From positions 5,001 to 64,427 of the forward strand of contig NZ_VFTZ01000029.1 of assembly GCF_006440775.1 (NCBI RefSeq): 59,427 bases of DNA. The letters are read 5' to 3'. Shown here one piece after another: positions 44,764-53,056 of the stretch. The number at the start of each line of letters is the position of its first letter. Position 1 is the first letter of the stretch. Source of the DNA: Mesorhizobium sp. B2-7-2. Lineage in GTDB: Bacteria; Pseudomonadota; Alphaproteobacteria; Rhizobiales; Rhizobiaceae. Below the pieces are notes generated by a model. That model made no database searches and was not told where the DNA came from. It worked only from the letters and a program-made list of their open reading frames with translations. The position numbers were made by a program, and so were the translations under genes.

Positions 44764-45819
44764 ATGCCGACGACGATGAAGGGCCCCGGCCTGTTTCTGG
44801 CGCAGTTCGCGGGCGACGCCGCGCCATTCAATTCGCTGGGTTCCATCACCAAATGGGCAGCAGGGCTGGGCTATAAGGGCGTGCAGATCCCGAGCTGGGA
44901 CGCACGCCTGTTCGACCTCGAGAGGGCAGCGTCGTCGAAGGCCTATTGCGACGAGGTGAAAGGCGTCTGCGCGGATGCAGGCGTCGAGATCACCGAATTG
45001 TCGACGCATCTGCAGGGGCAACTGGTCGCGGTGCATCCCGCCTATGACGCGCAGATGGATGGCTTTGCGCCGCCATCGGTGCACAACAATCCCACCGCAC
45101 GGCAAAAATGGGCTGTCGAGCAGATGAAGTTCGGCGCCAAGGCATCGCGCAATCTCGGGCTGAACGCTTCGGTGTCGTTCACCGGCTCGTTGGCTTTCCC
45201 TTACCTTTATCCGTTCCCGCAGCGCCCGGCCGGCCTCATCGAGGAAGCTTTCGGTGAACTCGGCAAACGCTGGAAGCCGATCCTCGATGTCTATGAGGAC
45301 AATGGGGTCGATGTCGGCTACGAGATCCATCCGTCCGAGGACGTGTTCGACGGCGCTACGTTCGAGATGTTCCTCGACGCGGTCGGCGGCCATAAGCGCT
45401 GCAACATCAACTACGACCCGTCGCATTTCCTTTTGCAGCAGCTCGACTATCTCGAATTCATCGACATCTACCACGAGCGGATCAAGGCGTTCCACGTCAA
45501 GGACGCCGAGTTCAACCCGACCGGGCGGCAAGGCGTCTATTCCGGCTATCAGGGCTGGGTGAACCGTGCAGGGCGCTTCCGCTCGCTGGGTGACGGGCAG
45601 GTCGATTTCGGCGGCATCTTCTCCAAGCTCACCCAGTACAATTACGATTCCTGGGCGGTGCTGGAATGGGAGTGCTGCCTGAAACATCCCGAGGACGGGG
45701 CGGCGGAAGGGGCGCCTTTCATCCAGCACCACATCATCCGGGTGACGGAGAAGGCCTTCGACGATTTCGCCGCCGGCACGACCGATAAAAAGCTGCTGCG
45801 GGCGATGATGGGGATTTGA
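44764..45819 (+). CDS. Xylose isomerase-like TIM-barrel sugar isomerase/epimerase 2
   Basis: 351 residues. Metal-ligand candidates occur at the expected strands: YEIHPSEDVFD (Glu, His), NINYDPSHFLLQ (Asp, His), AFHVKDAEF (His, Asp) and VLEWECC (Glu). Start ATG at 44764 has GGGAGG 6 bases upstream; an ATG at 44758 is too close. It is longer than its two paralogues here. First gene of the rightward operon with a Gfo/Idh/MocA dehydrogenase and a third isomerase. Confidence 0.9.
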   Translation: MPTTMKGPGLFLAQFAGDAAPFNSLGSITKWAAGLGYKGVQIPSWDARLFDLERAASSKAYCDEVKGVCADAGVEITELSTHLQGQLVAVHPAYDAQMDGFAPPSVHNNPTARQKWAVEQMKFGAKASRNLGLNASVSFTGSLAFPYLYPFPQRPAGLIEEAFGELGKRWKPILDVYEDNGVDVGYEIHPSEDVFDGATFEMFLDAVGGHKRCNINYDPSHFLLQQLDYLEFIDIYHERIKAFHVKDAEFNPTGRQGVYSGYQGWVNRAGRFRSLGDGQVDFGGIFSKLTQYNYDSWAVLEWECCLKHPEDGAAEGAPFIQHHIIRVTEKAFDDFAAGTTDKKLLRAMMGI

Positions 45820-45889
45820 CTGCAGCTCCCTTGAGGAGGTTCGGCCGCAGGTCCGGGTGGGGTTGAATCCCAAGTCGCAGCGGACTCTT

Positions 45890-45943
45890 ATACCCCCACC
45901 CCGACGCTGCGCGTCGACCCTCCCTACAGGGGAGGGTGAGGAA
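45890..45943. repeat. Small palindromic repeat between isomerase 2 and dehydrogenase
   Basis: CGACGCTGCGCGTCG followed by CCCTCCC-taca-GGGGAGGG: two hairpins in the 143-base gap. Resembles dispersed rhizobial intergenic repeats; only one copy is in the window. Confidence 0.5.
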
Positions 45944-45962
45944 CTAAAGAGAGAGGACAAGA

Positions 45963-47150
45963 ATGGTCGGCGCATCGAAGTCGGAAGCGGGAGGCGGCCC
46001 GATCCGCTATGGCATGGTCGGCGGCGGGCAGGGCGCCTTCATAGGCGCGGTGCATCGCATCGCGGCGCGCATGGACAACGACTTCGTGCTGGTGGCCGGC
46101 GCGCTGTCGTCGGATCCGGCGCGGGCCAAGGCATCGGCCGAAGAACTCGGGCTCGATCCCGCGCGCAGCTATGGCTCCTACGCCGAGATGGCCAAGGCCG
46201 AAGCCAAGCGTCCCGACGGTATCGAGGCGGTGGCGATCGTGACGCCAAACAACGTGCATGTGCCGGCGGCGAAAGCCTTCCTCGAGGCTGGCATCCACGT
46301 CATCTGCGACAAGCCGCTGGCGACCTCGCTGGCCGAGGCGAAGAAGCTTGCCGGCCTGGTCGAAAAGACCGGCAAGGTGTTCGTGCTGACGCACAATTAC
46401 ACCGCCTATCCGATGATCCGGCAGGCACGCGAGATGGTGGCCAAGGGCATGCTCGGCGACATCCGCATCGTGCAGTCGGAATATCCGCAGGACTGGCTGA
46501 CCGAGGACCTTGCCGCCACCGGCCAGAAGCAGGCCTCCTGGCGTTCCGACCCCAAGCAGGCAGGCGCCGGCGGGGCGCTCGGCGACATCGGCACGCATGC
46601 CTATAATCTCGCCCGCTTCGTGTCCGGGCTAGAACTGGACACTTTGTCAGCCGATCTCGACGCCTTCGTGCCGGGGCGCCAGCTCGACGACAATGTCAAC
46701 GTCATGCTGCGCTTCAAGCCAGTCGGCAAGTCGCATCCGGCCAAGGGCATGATCTGGGCCAGCCAGGTGGCGCCCGGCCACGAGAACGGGCTGAAGCTGC
46801 GCATCTACGGCTCCAAGGGCGGGCTGGAATGGGTGCAGGCCGACCCGAACTATCTCTGGTACACGCCGTTCGGCCAGCCGAAGCAGCTTTTGACGCGTGC
46901 CGGCGCGGGCGCGATGCCCGTGGCTGCGCGCGTCAGCCGCGTGCCGTCCGGTCATCCGGAGGGCTACCTTGAAGGTTTCGCCAACATCTACCAGGAGGCC
47001 GCGCGCGCCATTCGGGCGGCGCGCAGGAAAGGCGGCAAGCCGGCTAAGGATGTGGTCTTCCCGACGGTCGCGGACGGCGTCGAAGGCATGGCCTTCATCG
47101 AGGCCTGCGTGAGGTCGTCGAAGAAGAATGGGGCGTGGACGAAGCTGTAG
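45963..47150 (+). CDS. Gfo/Idh/MocA family oxidoreductase
   Basis: 395 residues. N-terminal NAD(P)-binding motif YGMVGGGQGAFIGAVHR at about 19-35, then the family Lys in CDKPLATS (EKP-type motif) and the C-terminal alpha/beta substrate domain containing GDIGTHAYNLARF. Dehydrogenases of this kind act on inositols, glucosides and other sugars. Together with flanking isomerases this resembles inositol- or ketosugar-type catabolism, but the substrate is uncertain. Confidence 0.9.
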   Translation: MVGASKSEAGGGPIRYGMVGGGQGAFIGAVHRIAARMDNDFVLVAGALSSDPARAKASAEELGLDPARSYGSYAEMAKAEAKRPDGIEAVAIVTPNNVHVPAAKAFLEAGIHVICDKPLATSLAEAKKLAGLVEKTGKVFVLTHNYTAYPMIRQAREMVAKGMLGDIRIVQSEYPQDWLTEDLAATGQKQASWRSDPKQAGAGGALGDIGTHAYNLARFVSGLELDTLSADLDAFVPGRQLDDNVNVMLRFKPVGKSHPAKGMIWASQVAPGHENGLKLRIYGSKGGLEWVQADPNYLWYTPFGQPKQLLTRAGAGAMPVAARVSRVPSGHPEGYLEGFANIYQEAARAIRAARRKGGKPAKDVVFPTVADGVEGMAFIEACVRSSKKNGAWTKL

Positions 47151-47154
47151 GGAA

Positions 47155-47302
47155 TCCCCCTCACCCGGATTGCCAGCCGAATTGCGAAGAGCAATTCGGG
47201 GCAATCCGACCTCTCCCCGAGGGGAGAGGAGGTGGCAGGCGCCGGCGACAACCTCTTCTCCCCTTGGGGAGAAGGTGGCCGCGAAGCGGCCGGATGAGGG
47301 GG
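47155..47302. repeat. Multi-hairpin element B, copy 2
   Basis: About 148 bp closely matching 25983-26129 throughout, with the same succession of palindromes (CGGATTGCC arm, CTCTCCCCGAGGGGAGAG, CTTCTCCCC-ttGGGGAGAAG, GGCCGCGAAGCGGCC). Lies between two co-directional genes and may act as an intercistronic structure. Confidence 0.85.
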
Positions 47303-47353
47303 AGTGCGGCCCGCTAGCGCAAATGGCTGGCGGCAAGCGGGGAGGGGGTGTCG

Positions 47354-48205
47354 ATGAAAATCGGCATGTGCATGTTCTTGTGGACCACCAGCGTCTCGAA
47401 GAAGCACGAGGCGCTGCTCAAGGACATCAAGGCGACCGGCTTCGACGGCGTCGAGATACCCGTCTTCGTCGGGGTGCCCGACGACTATAAAAAACTTGGC
47501 GCGATGCTCGACCACATCGGCCTGGAGCGCACCGCTGTCTCGGCCATGGGCGATCCGGCGATGAACCTGATCTCGCCGGACGCCGCCACCCGCAAGGCCG
47601 GCATCGACTATATGAAATGGGCGATCGACTGCAGCGCAGCCCTCGGCGCGGACACGCTCAGCGGACCGCTGCATTCGACACTCGGCGCCTTTTCCGGCCG
47701 CGGGCCGACTACCGCCGAAAAGAAGCGCTCGGTCGCCTCGCAGCGCGCCATCGGCGACCATGCCGGCAAAAGGGGCGTGACCATCGGGCTCGAAGCGCTC
47801 AACCGCTTCGAATGCTATCTCGTCAACACCATGGCCGACCTGTCGGAACATGTCGACGCGATCGACCGGCCGCACATCAAGGCGATGTACGACACGTTTC
47901 ACGCCAATATCGAGGAGGCCGATCCGATCGGCGCCTATACGAAGCATCGCCGAAATGTCGTTCATATCCACATTTCGGAGAATGATCGTGGCGTGCCGGG
48001 GCGCGGCAACATCCCGTGGAAGGAGACGTTCTCCGCCATCCGGAAAAGCGGCTACGACGACTGGCTAACCATCGAATCCTTCGGCCGCTCGCTGAAGGAC
48101 CTGGCGGCGGCGACCAAGGTGTGGCGCGATTTCGCCGAGAGCCCGGAGGCGGTTTATCGCGAGGGGTATCGGCATATCAGGGACGGGTGGAAGAACGCGG
48201 CGTAA
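47354..48205 (+). CDS. Xylose isomerase-like TIM-barrel sugar isomerase/epimerase 3
   Basis: 283 residues. MKIGMCMFLWTTSVSKKHEALLKDIKATGFDGVEIPVF is the typical first two strands; Glu in IGLEALNRFE, Asp/His in MYDTFHANIEE, and His in VHIHISEND, then Glu in LTIESFG complete the metal site. GGAGGGGG precedes the ATG; a GTG two codons upstream is an alternative. Similar in length to D-tagatose/D-psicose 3-epimerases, a plausible activity that cannot be proven from sequence alone. Confidence 0.9.
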   Translation: MKIGMCMFLWTTSVSKKHEALLKDIKATGFDGVEIPVFVGVPDDYKKLGAMLDHIGLERTAVSAMGDPAMNLISPDAATRKAGIDYMKWAIDCSAALGADTLSGPLHSTLGAFSGRGPTTAEKKRSVASQRAIGDHAGKRGVTIGLEALNRFECYLVNTMADLSEHVDAIDRPHIKAMYDTFHANIEEADPIGAYTKHRRNVVHIHISENDRGVPGRGNIPWKETFSAIRKSGYDDWLTIESFGRSLKDLAAATKVWRDFAESPEAVYREGYRHIRDGWKNAA

Positions 48206-48268
48206 GCTGCTCACTTTGTCATCCACGGGCGGAGCAAAGTCGTCCAACATCCGCCGTCGCGATCCTTC

Positions 48269-48429
48269 GCGCCCCCCTCTGTCCTGCCGGACATCTCCCC
48301 CACAAGTGGGGAGATTGGCGGCTTCGGCGCTCCGCTCAATCCTGTTACGTGGGCGATTGGCGAAAGCCGCGATGACGGCTGATCTCCCCCCAAGTGGGGG
48401 AGATGCCCGGTAGGGCAGAGGGGGGCGCT
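48269..48429. repeat. Palindromic element A, copy 4
   Basis: GCGCCCCCCTCTGTCCTGCC at the left; the right arm is mutated (GATGCCCGGTAGGGCAGAG). Sits between the convergent isomerase and phnE2 genes, where its hairpins could also work as a terminator. Confidence 0.88.
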
Positions 48430-48464
48430 GTCCCGCCGACCTCTCCTTAGAAGCAGCAGTCCAA

Positions 48465-49829
48465 CTACACCTGCGCCGCCTGCAGCCGATTGTAATCATG
48501 CAGCGTGCGGCTCAGCCTGCGGCGCAGGAAGTTCGAGATGTTGTCGAAGATGAAGACGACAAGCAGCGTCAGCAGAACCATGTAGAAGACGTTGGCCCAG
48601 TTCGAATTGGTGCGCATCGCTTCCCAGAGCTTCAGGCCGATGCCGCCGGCGCCGACGGCGCCGATGATGGTGGCGCCGCGGGTGTTGGATTCCCACTGGT
48701 AGAGCGTCTGGCTGATGAAGACCGGCACCACTTCCGGCAGCACGCCGTAGCGCTGCACCAAAATGCCGTTGGCGCCGGTCGAAAGCACGCCTTCGCGCGG
48801 CTTGTCGTCGATGTTCTCCAGCGCCTCGGAATAGGTTTTGCCCAATGTGCCGATCTCGGTGAAGAAGATCGCCGCACTGCCGGCCAGCGGTCCGGGGCCG
48901 AAGGCGCGGGTGAAGAACAGCGCCCAGATCAGCATGTCGACCGAGCGCATGAAATCGAAGAAGCGCTTCAGCACCTGGCCGAGCAGCCCGCTCGGCGTGA
49001 TGTTGCGGGCGGCGAAAAAGGCAAGCGGGAAGGCGACGATGCCGCCAAGCAGCGTGCCGAGGAAGGCCATGACGATGGTCTGCAACAGCTTCGTCCAGAC
49101 ATCGCCGTGCTGCCACTGGGCGTTGTTCCAGATGTTGTCGGCGGCCAAGGCGAGGTTTGAGGTGCCCGGCCTGAGCTCTGGCCCGGAGGCGATGAGCGAG
49201 ATGACCTCGCCGGTCGACTTGCCGAAGAAGGGCGAGCGCGTGTCGAAGACGAAATTGGCCCAGCCGAGGAAGCGCTTGCGCACCTTGACGCGATCGACGG
49301 TGACGCGCACCTCGCCGACAAAGCCCATCTTGGCGACGATCTCGTCGTCATGGACGGTCACCCAGTCGGGCACCGGGCCTGTAACCACCGGCTTGCCGCC
49401 GGTCAGCGACACCGGCACCGTCTGGCCGTTGGCGACGATCGTTGCCCTGACCTTGTCGAAGGTGACGGATTTGTCCCGACCGTCGATCAGGACGGTGAAG
49501 GTGCCGTCCGGATTCTTGATCACCCAGTCGGGATCAGGATGCTCGCCGAGCGCCGAGAAGCGCGGATATTTCGGCGTGATCTCGGGCTGGTCGAGCCGGA
49601 ACTCCGGCTGCAAATCGTAGCTGATCCATTGCGACAGGAAGAGCGGCAGGCGCTCCCAGTGCGACTCGCGCAGCACCTGCGGCAGGCTGAAGAACCACAA
49701 GGCATAGGCGAGATAGAGCACGGTGCCGGCGATCAGCAGCAGCGGCCAGAAACGCTTGTAGGCCGGCCGCTGGAATATCTGCGGATGGCGGTCTTCGATG
49801 GCGCTCAGTTCAGAGGCGGTCATGGCCAT
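48465..49829 (-). CDS. phnE2: Phosphonate ABC permease PhnE2, with extended periplasmic region
   Basis: 454 residues, well above the 260-320 of most PhnE proteins. A first helix at about 28-48 (FWPLLLIAGTVLYLAYALWFF) is followed by some 190 mostly soluble residues containing DGTFTVLIDGRDKSVTFDKVRATIVANG; the permease domain starts near 240. EAA loop region: QRYGVLPEVVPVFISQTLYQWESNTRGATIIGAVGAGGIG. Last gene of the phnCDE1E2 set. An ATG two codons later is equally possible as start. Confidence 0.9.
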   Translation of the reverse strand: MAMTASELSAIEDRHPQIFQRPAYKRFWPLLLIAGTVLYLAYALWFFSLPQVLRESHWERLPLFLSQWISYDLQPEFRLDQPEITPKYPRFSALGEHPDPDWVIKNPDGTFTVLIDGRDKSVTFDKVRATIVANGQTVPVSLTGGKPVVTGPVPDWVTVHDDEIVAKMGFVGEVRVTVDRVKVRKRFLGWANFVFDTRSPFFGKSTGEVISLIASGPELRPGTSNLALAADNIWNNAQWQHGDVWTKLLQTIVMAFLGTLLGGIVAFPLAFFAARNITPSGLLGQVLKRFFDFMRSVDMLIWALFFTRAFGPGPLAGSAAIFFTEIGTLGKTYSEALENIDDKPREGVLSTGANGILVQRYGVLPEVVPVFISQTLYQWESNTRGATIIGAVGAGGIGLKLWEAMRTNSNWANVFYMVLLTLLVVFIFDNISNFLRRRLSRTLHDYNRLQAAQV

Positions 49830-49847
49830 AGCTTACTCTTTGGTCCT

Positions 49848-49917
49848 GACCATGATCTTGTCCGAAAACCGGCATCGATTTTTCGCTAACGCGGTCCTTC
49901 GGTTCGGGATCATGGTC
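49848..49917. repeat. Short palindromic repeat (GACCATGATC type), copy 2
   Basis: 70 bp with terminal 10-bp inverted ends GACCATGATC/GATCATGGTC and the internal TCCGAAAACCGG segment, related to 18938-18985. Separates phnE1 and phnE2. Confidence 0.7.
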
Positions 49918-50869
49918 ACGCGCTCATCAGGAAAGCCTGCTCGCCGACGAGCTTGCGGCGCAGCCAAGCGGAGAACTGGTCGACGAGGAAGATGGTGACG
50001 AAGAGCAGGAGCACCATCGCCAGCGTCTTGGCGCCGAAGCCGCGTGAAATGGAAAGCTTCAGCTCCTCGCCGATGCCGCCGCCGCCGACCGCACCCATGA
50101 TGGTCGAGATGCGCACGTTGATCTCGATCCGAAGCAGCGTATAGGACATGAAATTGGGCAACACCTGCGGCAGGTCGGCGAAGCGCACGCGCTCGAACCA
50201 GTTGGCGCCGACAGCGCGCAGGCCCTCTTCCGCGCGCATGTCGATGTTCTCGTTGATCTCATAGAACAGCTTGCCCAGCGCGCCGATCGAATGCAGGCCG
50301 ATGGCGATGATGGCGGCGACCGGGCCGATCGAGACGATGGCCGCGAACAGGCCGGCGATGACGATCTCGGGGAAGGCGCGCAGCAATTCCATGAAGCGCT
50401 TGACGATAAGCCGCAGGATCGGGCTCGGCGTCAGGTTGCGCGCGGCGATGAAGGAGAAGGGAACGGCGAAGACGAAGCCGATGAAGGTCGAGACCAGCGC
50501 CACGTTCACCGTGGTCAGCATAAGCTCGAAATATTCGGGGATGTAGAAGCCGCCCCAGACATAGACGCGGCCGAGCGGGAAGTTGAATTCCTGCGTGCCC
50601 TTGTCGCTGGGCGAGGCGATGTCGAACAGGGCGCGCCAGACATCGTTCCAGTCCTTCGGGACCAGCCAGCTCAGGAAATCGAGGATGTGCGGCAGCCGGT
50701 CGAAGAAATGCCCGGCATTGGCTTCGTCGGCGAACCACATGGTGGCGCACATGGCGACAAGCAGCAGGCCGACGCCGAGCGCGGTGTAGAAACGTCGCAG
50801 CGAGGTCTGGCGCCGCCAGGCGTCGGCCTGCTGGCGGGTGGCGTCGGAATGAAGTGTCGCTGATGTCAT
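49916..50869 (-). CDS. phnE1: Phosphonate ABC permease PhnE1
   Basis: 317 residues from MTSATLHSDATRQQADAW. Membrane segments begin at ALGVGLLLVAMCATMWFA; the permease signature ANWFERVRFADLPQVLPNFMSYTLLRIEINVRISTIMGAVGGGGIG is very close to other PhnE proteins. The longer frame to 50953 has atypical composition and is not used. Forms the membrane channel with PhnE2. Confidence 0.92.
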   Translation of the reverse strand: MTSATLHSDATRQQADAWRRQTSLRRFYTALGVGLLLVAMCATMWFADEANAGHFFDRLPHILDFLSWLVPKDWNDVWRALFDIASPSDKGTQEFNFPLGRVYVWGGFYIPEYFELMLTTVNVALVSTFIGFVFAVPFSFIAARNLTPSPILRLIVKRFMELLRAFPEIVIAGLFAAIVSIGPVAAIIAIGLHSIGALGKLFYEINENIDMRAEEGLRAVGANWFERVRFADLPQVLPNFMSYTLLRIEINVRISTIMGAVGGGGIGEELKLSISRGFGAKTLAMVLLLFVTIFLVDQFSAWLRRKLVGEQAFLMSA

Positions 50870-50961
50870 GATCGGGACATGCAAAAAGGGCGGCGTCGCC
50901 GCATCGGCCCGAAAATCGAAATCCCGATCTTCGGAAAAAGCCGATGCGGCCATTCAAAGTG

Positions 50962-51005
50962 CTAAAGCGTACTTTGTGCGTCCAACTGGACGCACGCCGC
51001 TTTAG
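50962..51005. repeat. Composite palindrome between phnD and phnE1
   Basis: Outer arms CTAAAGCG (50962-50969) and CGCTTTAG (50998-51005) enclose the perfect inverted repeat GTGCGTCCA-ac-TGGACGCAC (50976-50995). It looks like a dispersed rhizobial palindrome and may form an intercistronic mRNA hairpin after phnD. Confidence 0.75.
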
Positions 51006-51035
51006 AGGAAGCCGCCGCCCTTTCTGATCTTGCCG

Positions 51036-51944
51036 TCAGCCGCCGATGGCGGCTTTGCGGGCTTCGACGATGACGCTGTAGAAGTCAGGCTTCACCGGGA
51101 CGTAGCCGGTGAAATCGCCACCCTCGACGCCTTCGAAGCAAGCCTTGTCCTTGGCCGGCAGCGCGGTGAAGAAAGCGGTGAGCTTGGCGGCCATGTCGTC
51201 GCCGAGCGCGGTGCGGACAACCAGCGGGCCGTTCGGGATCAGGCCCGAGCGCCACACTTCGACGAAGTCGTTCGGGTCGACGGCGCCCTTGGCGACTTCC
51301 TTGTGGAAGGTACCTGAGGTGTAGCCGTTCTTGAAGTCGCCGATGCCGGAGGAATCGTCCACCGCCACGTCGACCTTGCCGTCGCGCACGGCCAGCACGT
51401 TGTTCTCGTGGCCGCCGTTGAACTGGGTCGAGGCGAAGTAGGTTTCGTTGGAAGCGCCGGTGTCCTTCGGAATCTGGGTCAGCGGGATCAGATAGCCGGA
51501 GGTCGAATCCGGATCGGCATAGCCGAGCTTCTTGCCCTTGGCCGACTTGATGTCGGTGATCCCCGAGGTCTTCAGCGCCAGGCCGATCGAGAAGTAGCCG
51601 GTCGAGCCGTCGGTCTGCTTGGTGGTGAGGATCGGCGTGACTGCCTTCGGGTCCTTGAGATAGACGCTGGCATAGCCGGAAGCGCCGAGCTCGGCGAAGT
51701 CGAGCGTGCCGCCGAGCAGGCCCTGGATGACGCCGTCATAGTCGGCGGCCGGGAACAGCGACACCTTCTCGAAGCCGAATTCCGACTTCAGGTGATCGGC
51801 GAGGCACTGGTAGTTGCGCAGACGGTCGGTCTCATTCTCGCCGCCGAGGATGCCGACGCGGAATTCCTTGACGTCAGCGGCGTGCGCGGCGCTTGCCGCC
51901 ATGGCGAGCAGCGATACCGCCCCAAAAACCATCTTCCTGAACAT
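51036..51944 (-). CDS. phnD: Phosphonate ABC substrate-binding protein PhnD
   Basis: 302 residues. Sec signal MFRKMVFGAVSLLAMAASAAHA, mature protein from ADVKEFRVGILGGENETDRLRNYQCLADHLKSEFG, the PhnD core. Central YADPDSTSGYLIPLTQIPKD is the characteristic ligand-binding block of PhnD proteins. AGGAGAGAG lies just before the start. Binds alkylphosphonates such as 2-aminoethylphosphonate in the periplasm. Confidence 0.95.
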   Translation of the reverse strand: MFRKMVFGAVSLLAMAASAAHAADVKEFRVGILGGENETDRLRNYQCLADHLKSEFGFEKVSLFPAADYDGVIQGLLGGTLDFAELGASGYASVYLKDPKAVTPILTTKQTDGSTGYFSIGLALKTSGITDIKSAKGKKLGYADPDSTSGYLIPLTQIPKDTGASNETYFASTQFNGGHENNVLAVRDGKVDVAVDDSSGIGDFKNGYTSGTFHKEVAKGAVDPNDFVEVWRSGLIPNGPLVVRTALGDDMAAKLTAFFTALPAKDKACFEGVEGGDFTGYVPVKPDFYSVIVEARKAAIGG

Positions 51945-52083
51945 TTTGTCTCTCTCCTGTTGCTCCGGCTGCGCCGGCGGCGTTCTGATTTTTCAAGTCT
52001 TGCCTTTGACGCTGGCGGGCGATCCGGGTTGCTCTGCTGAAATCCACGATTTGCCCGCACCGGCTGGGGCCGGGACGGTGGAT

Positions 52084-52941
52084 TCAGTAGCCAGGAAAGG
52101 CTGGTTCGAGCGGTCCGGCGGATGCGGTGATCTTCGGCTTGATGGTCACGCTGGTCGACGTGATGGCTTCCGAGATCTCGGCGCCGCTGGCATCGGCGCC
52201 GTAGACGGTGCGCACGGCATCGCGGTCGAGGTCTTCCGGAGCGCCGTCGAAGACGACCTTGCCGGCCGCCATGCCGATGATACGGGTGCAATAGGCGCGC
52301 GCCGTGTCCAGCGTGTGCAGGTTGGTGACGACGGTGATGCCTTCGCGCAGATTGATGTCGCGCAGCGAGTCCATCACCACCTTGGCGTTGAGCGGGTCGA
52401 GCGAGGCGATCGGCTCATCTGCCAGAATGACCTTCGGCTGCTGCATCATGGCGCGGGCGATCGCCACACGCTGCTGCTGACCGCCGGACAGCGTGCCGGC
52501 CGGCTGCAGCGCGGTGCGGGCGATGTCGAGGCGCTCGAGCGCGGCCACGGCCTCGGCGCATTCGGTGCGTGTGAACATGCCGAGCAGATTGGAAACCGTC
52601 GAGCGATGATTGAGACGCCCGAGCAGCACGTTGGTCAGCACGTCGAGACGCGGCACGAGGTTGAACTGCTGGAAGATCATGGCGCAGTCGCGCTGCCAGC
52701 GCCGCAGCGGCGATCCCTGCAGGCTGGAAACCTCCGCGCCCTCAAAAAAAATCGATCCTTGGCTCGGATCGATGAGACGGTTGATCATGCGCAAAAGCGT
52801 CGACTTGCCGGCGCCGGAACGGCCGATGATGCCGACCATCTGGCCGCGCGGGATCGAGATGTTGATATCGCTGACGGCGGTGTTCTTGCCAAATCGTCGG
52901 GTTACGCCGCGGATCTCAAGCGTGGCCGATGATGCTGACAT
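52084..52941 (-). CDS. phnC: Phosphonate ABC ATP-binding protein PhnC
   Basis: 285 residues. Walker A GRSGAGKS (40-47), Q-loop IFQQFNLVPRLDVLTNVLLG, signature LSGGQQQRVAIARAM, Walker B ILADEPIASLD; H-loop replaced by NLHTLDTAR, normal for PhnC. Precedes phnD and the two phnE genes in the transporter operon. GGAG upstream supports the ATG. Confidence 0.95.
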   Translation of the reverse strand: MSASSATLEIRGVTRRFGKNTAVSDINISIPRGQMVGIIGRSGAGKSTLLRMINRLIDPSQGSIFFEGAEVSSLQGSPLRRWQRDCAMIFQQFNLVPRLDVLTNVLLGRLNHRSTVSNLLGMFTRTECAEAVAALERLDIARTALQPAGTLSGGQQQRVAIARAMMQQPKVILADEPIASLDPLNAKVVMDSLRDINLREGITVVTNLHTLDTARAYCTRIIGMAAGKVVFDGAPEDLDRDAVRTVYGADASGAEISEAITSTSVTIKPKITASAGPLEPAFPGY

Positions 52942-53056
52942 ACCAAAACTCCAGTCCGTCGCGCTTCGCAGGTCTGTTAACCTTCGCTAGCGCAGGCCGA
53001 TGAAGCTGGGGTGTCGGATTGATGTCAGTTTTGTTACGTCCCACAGGCTTGGAGAT

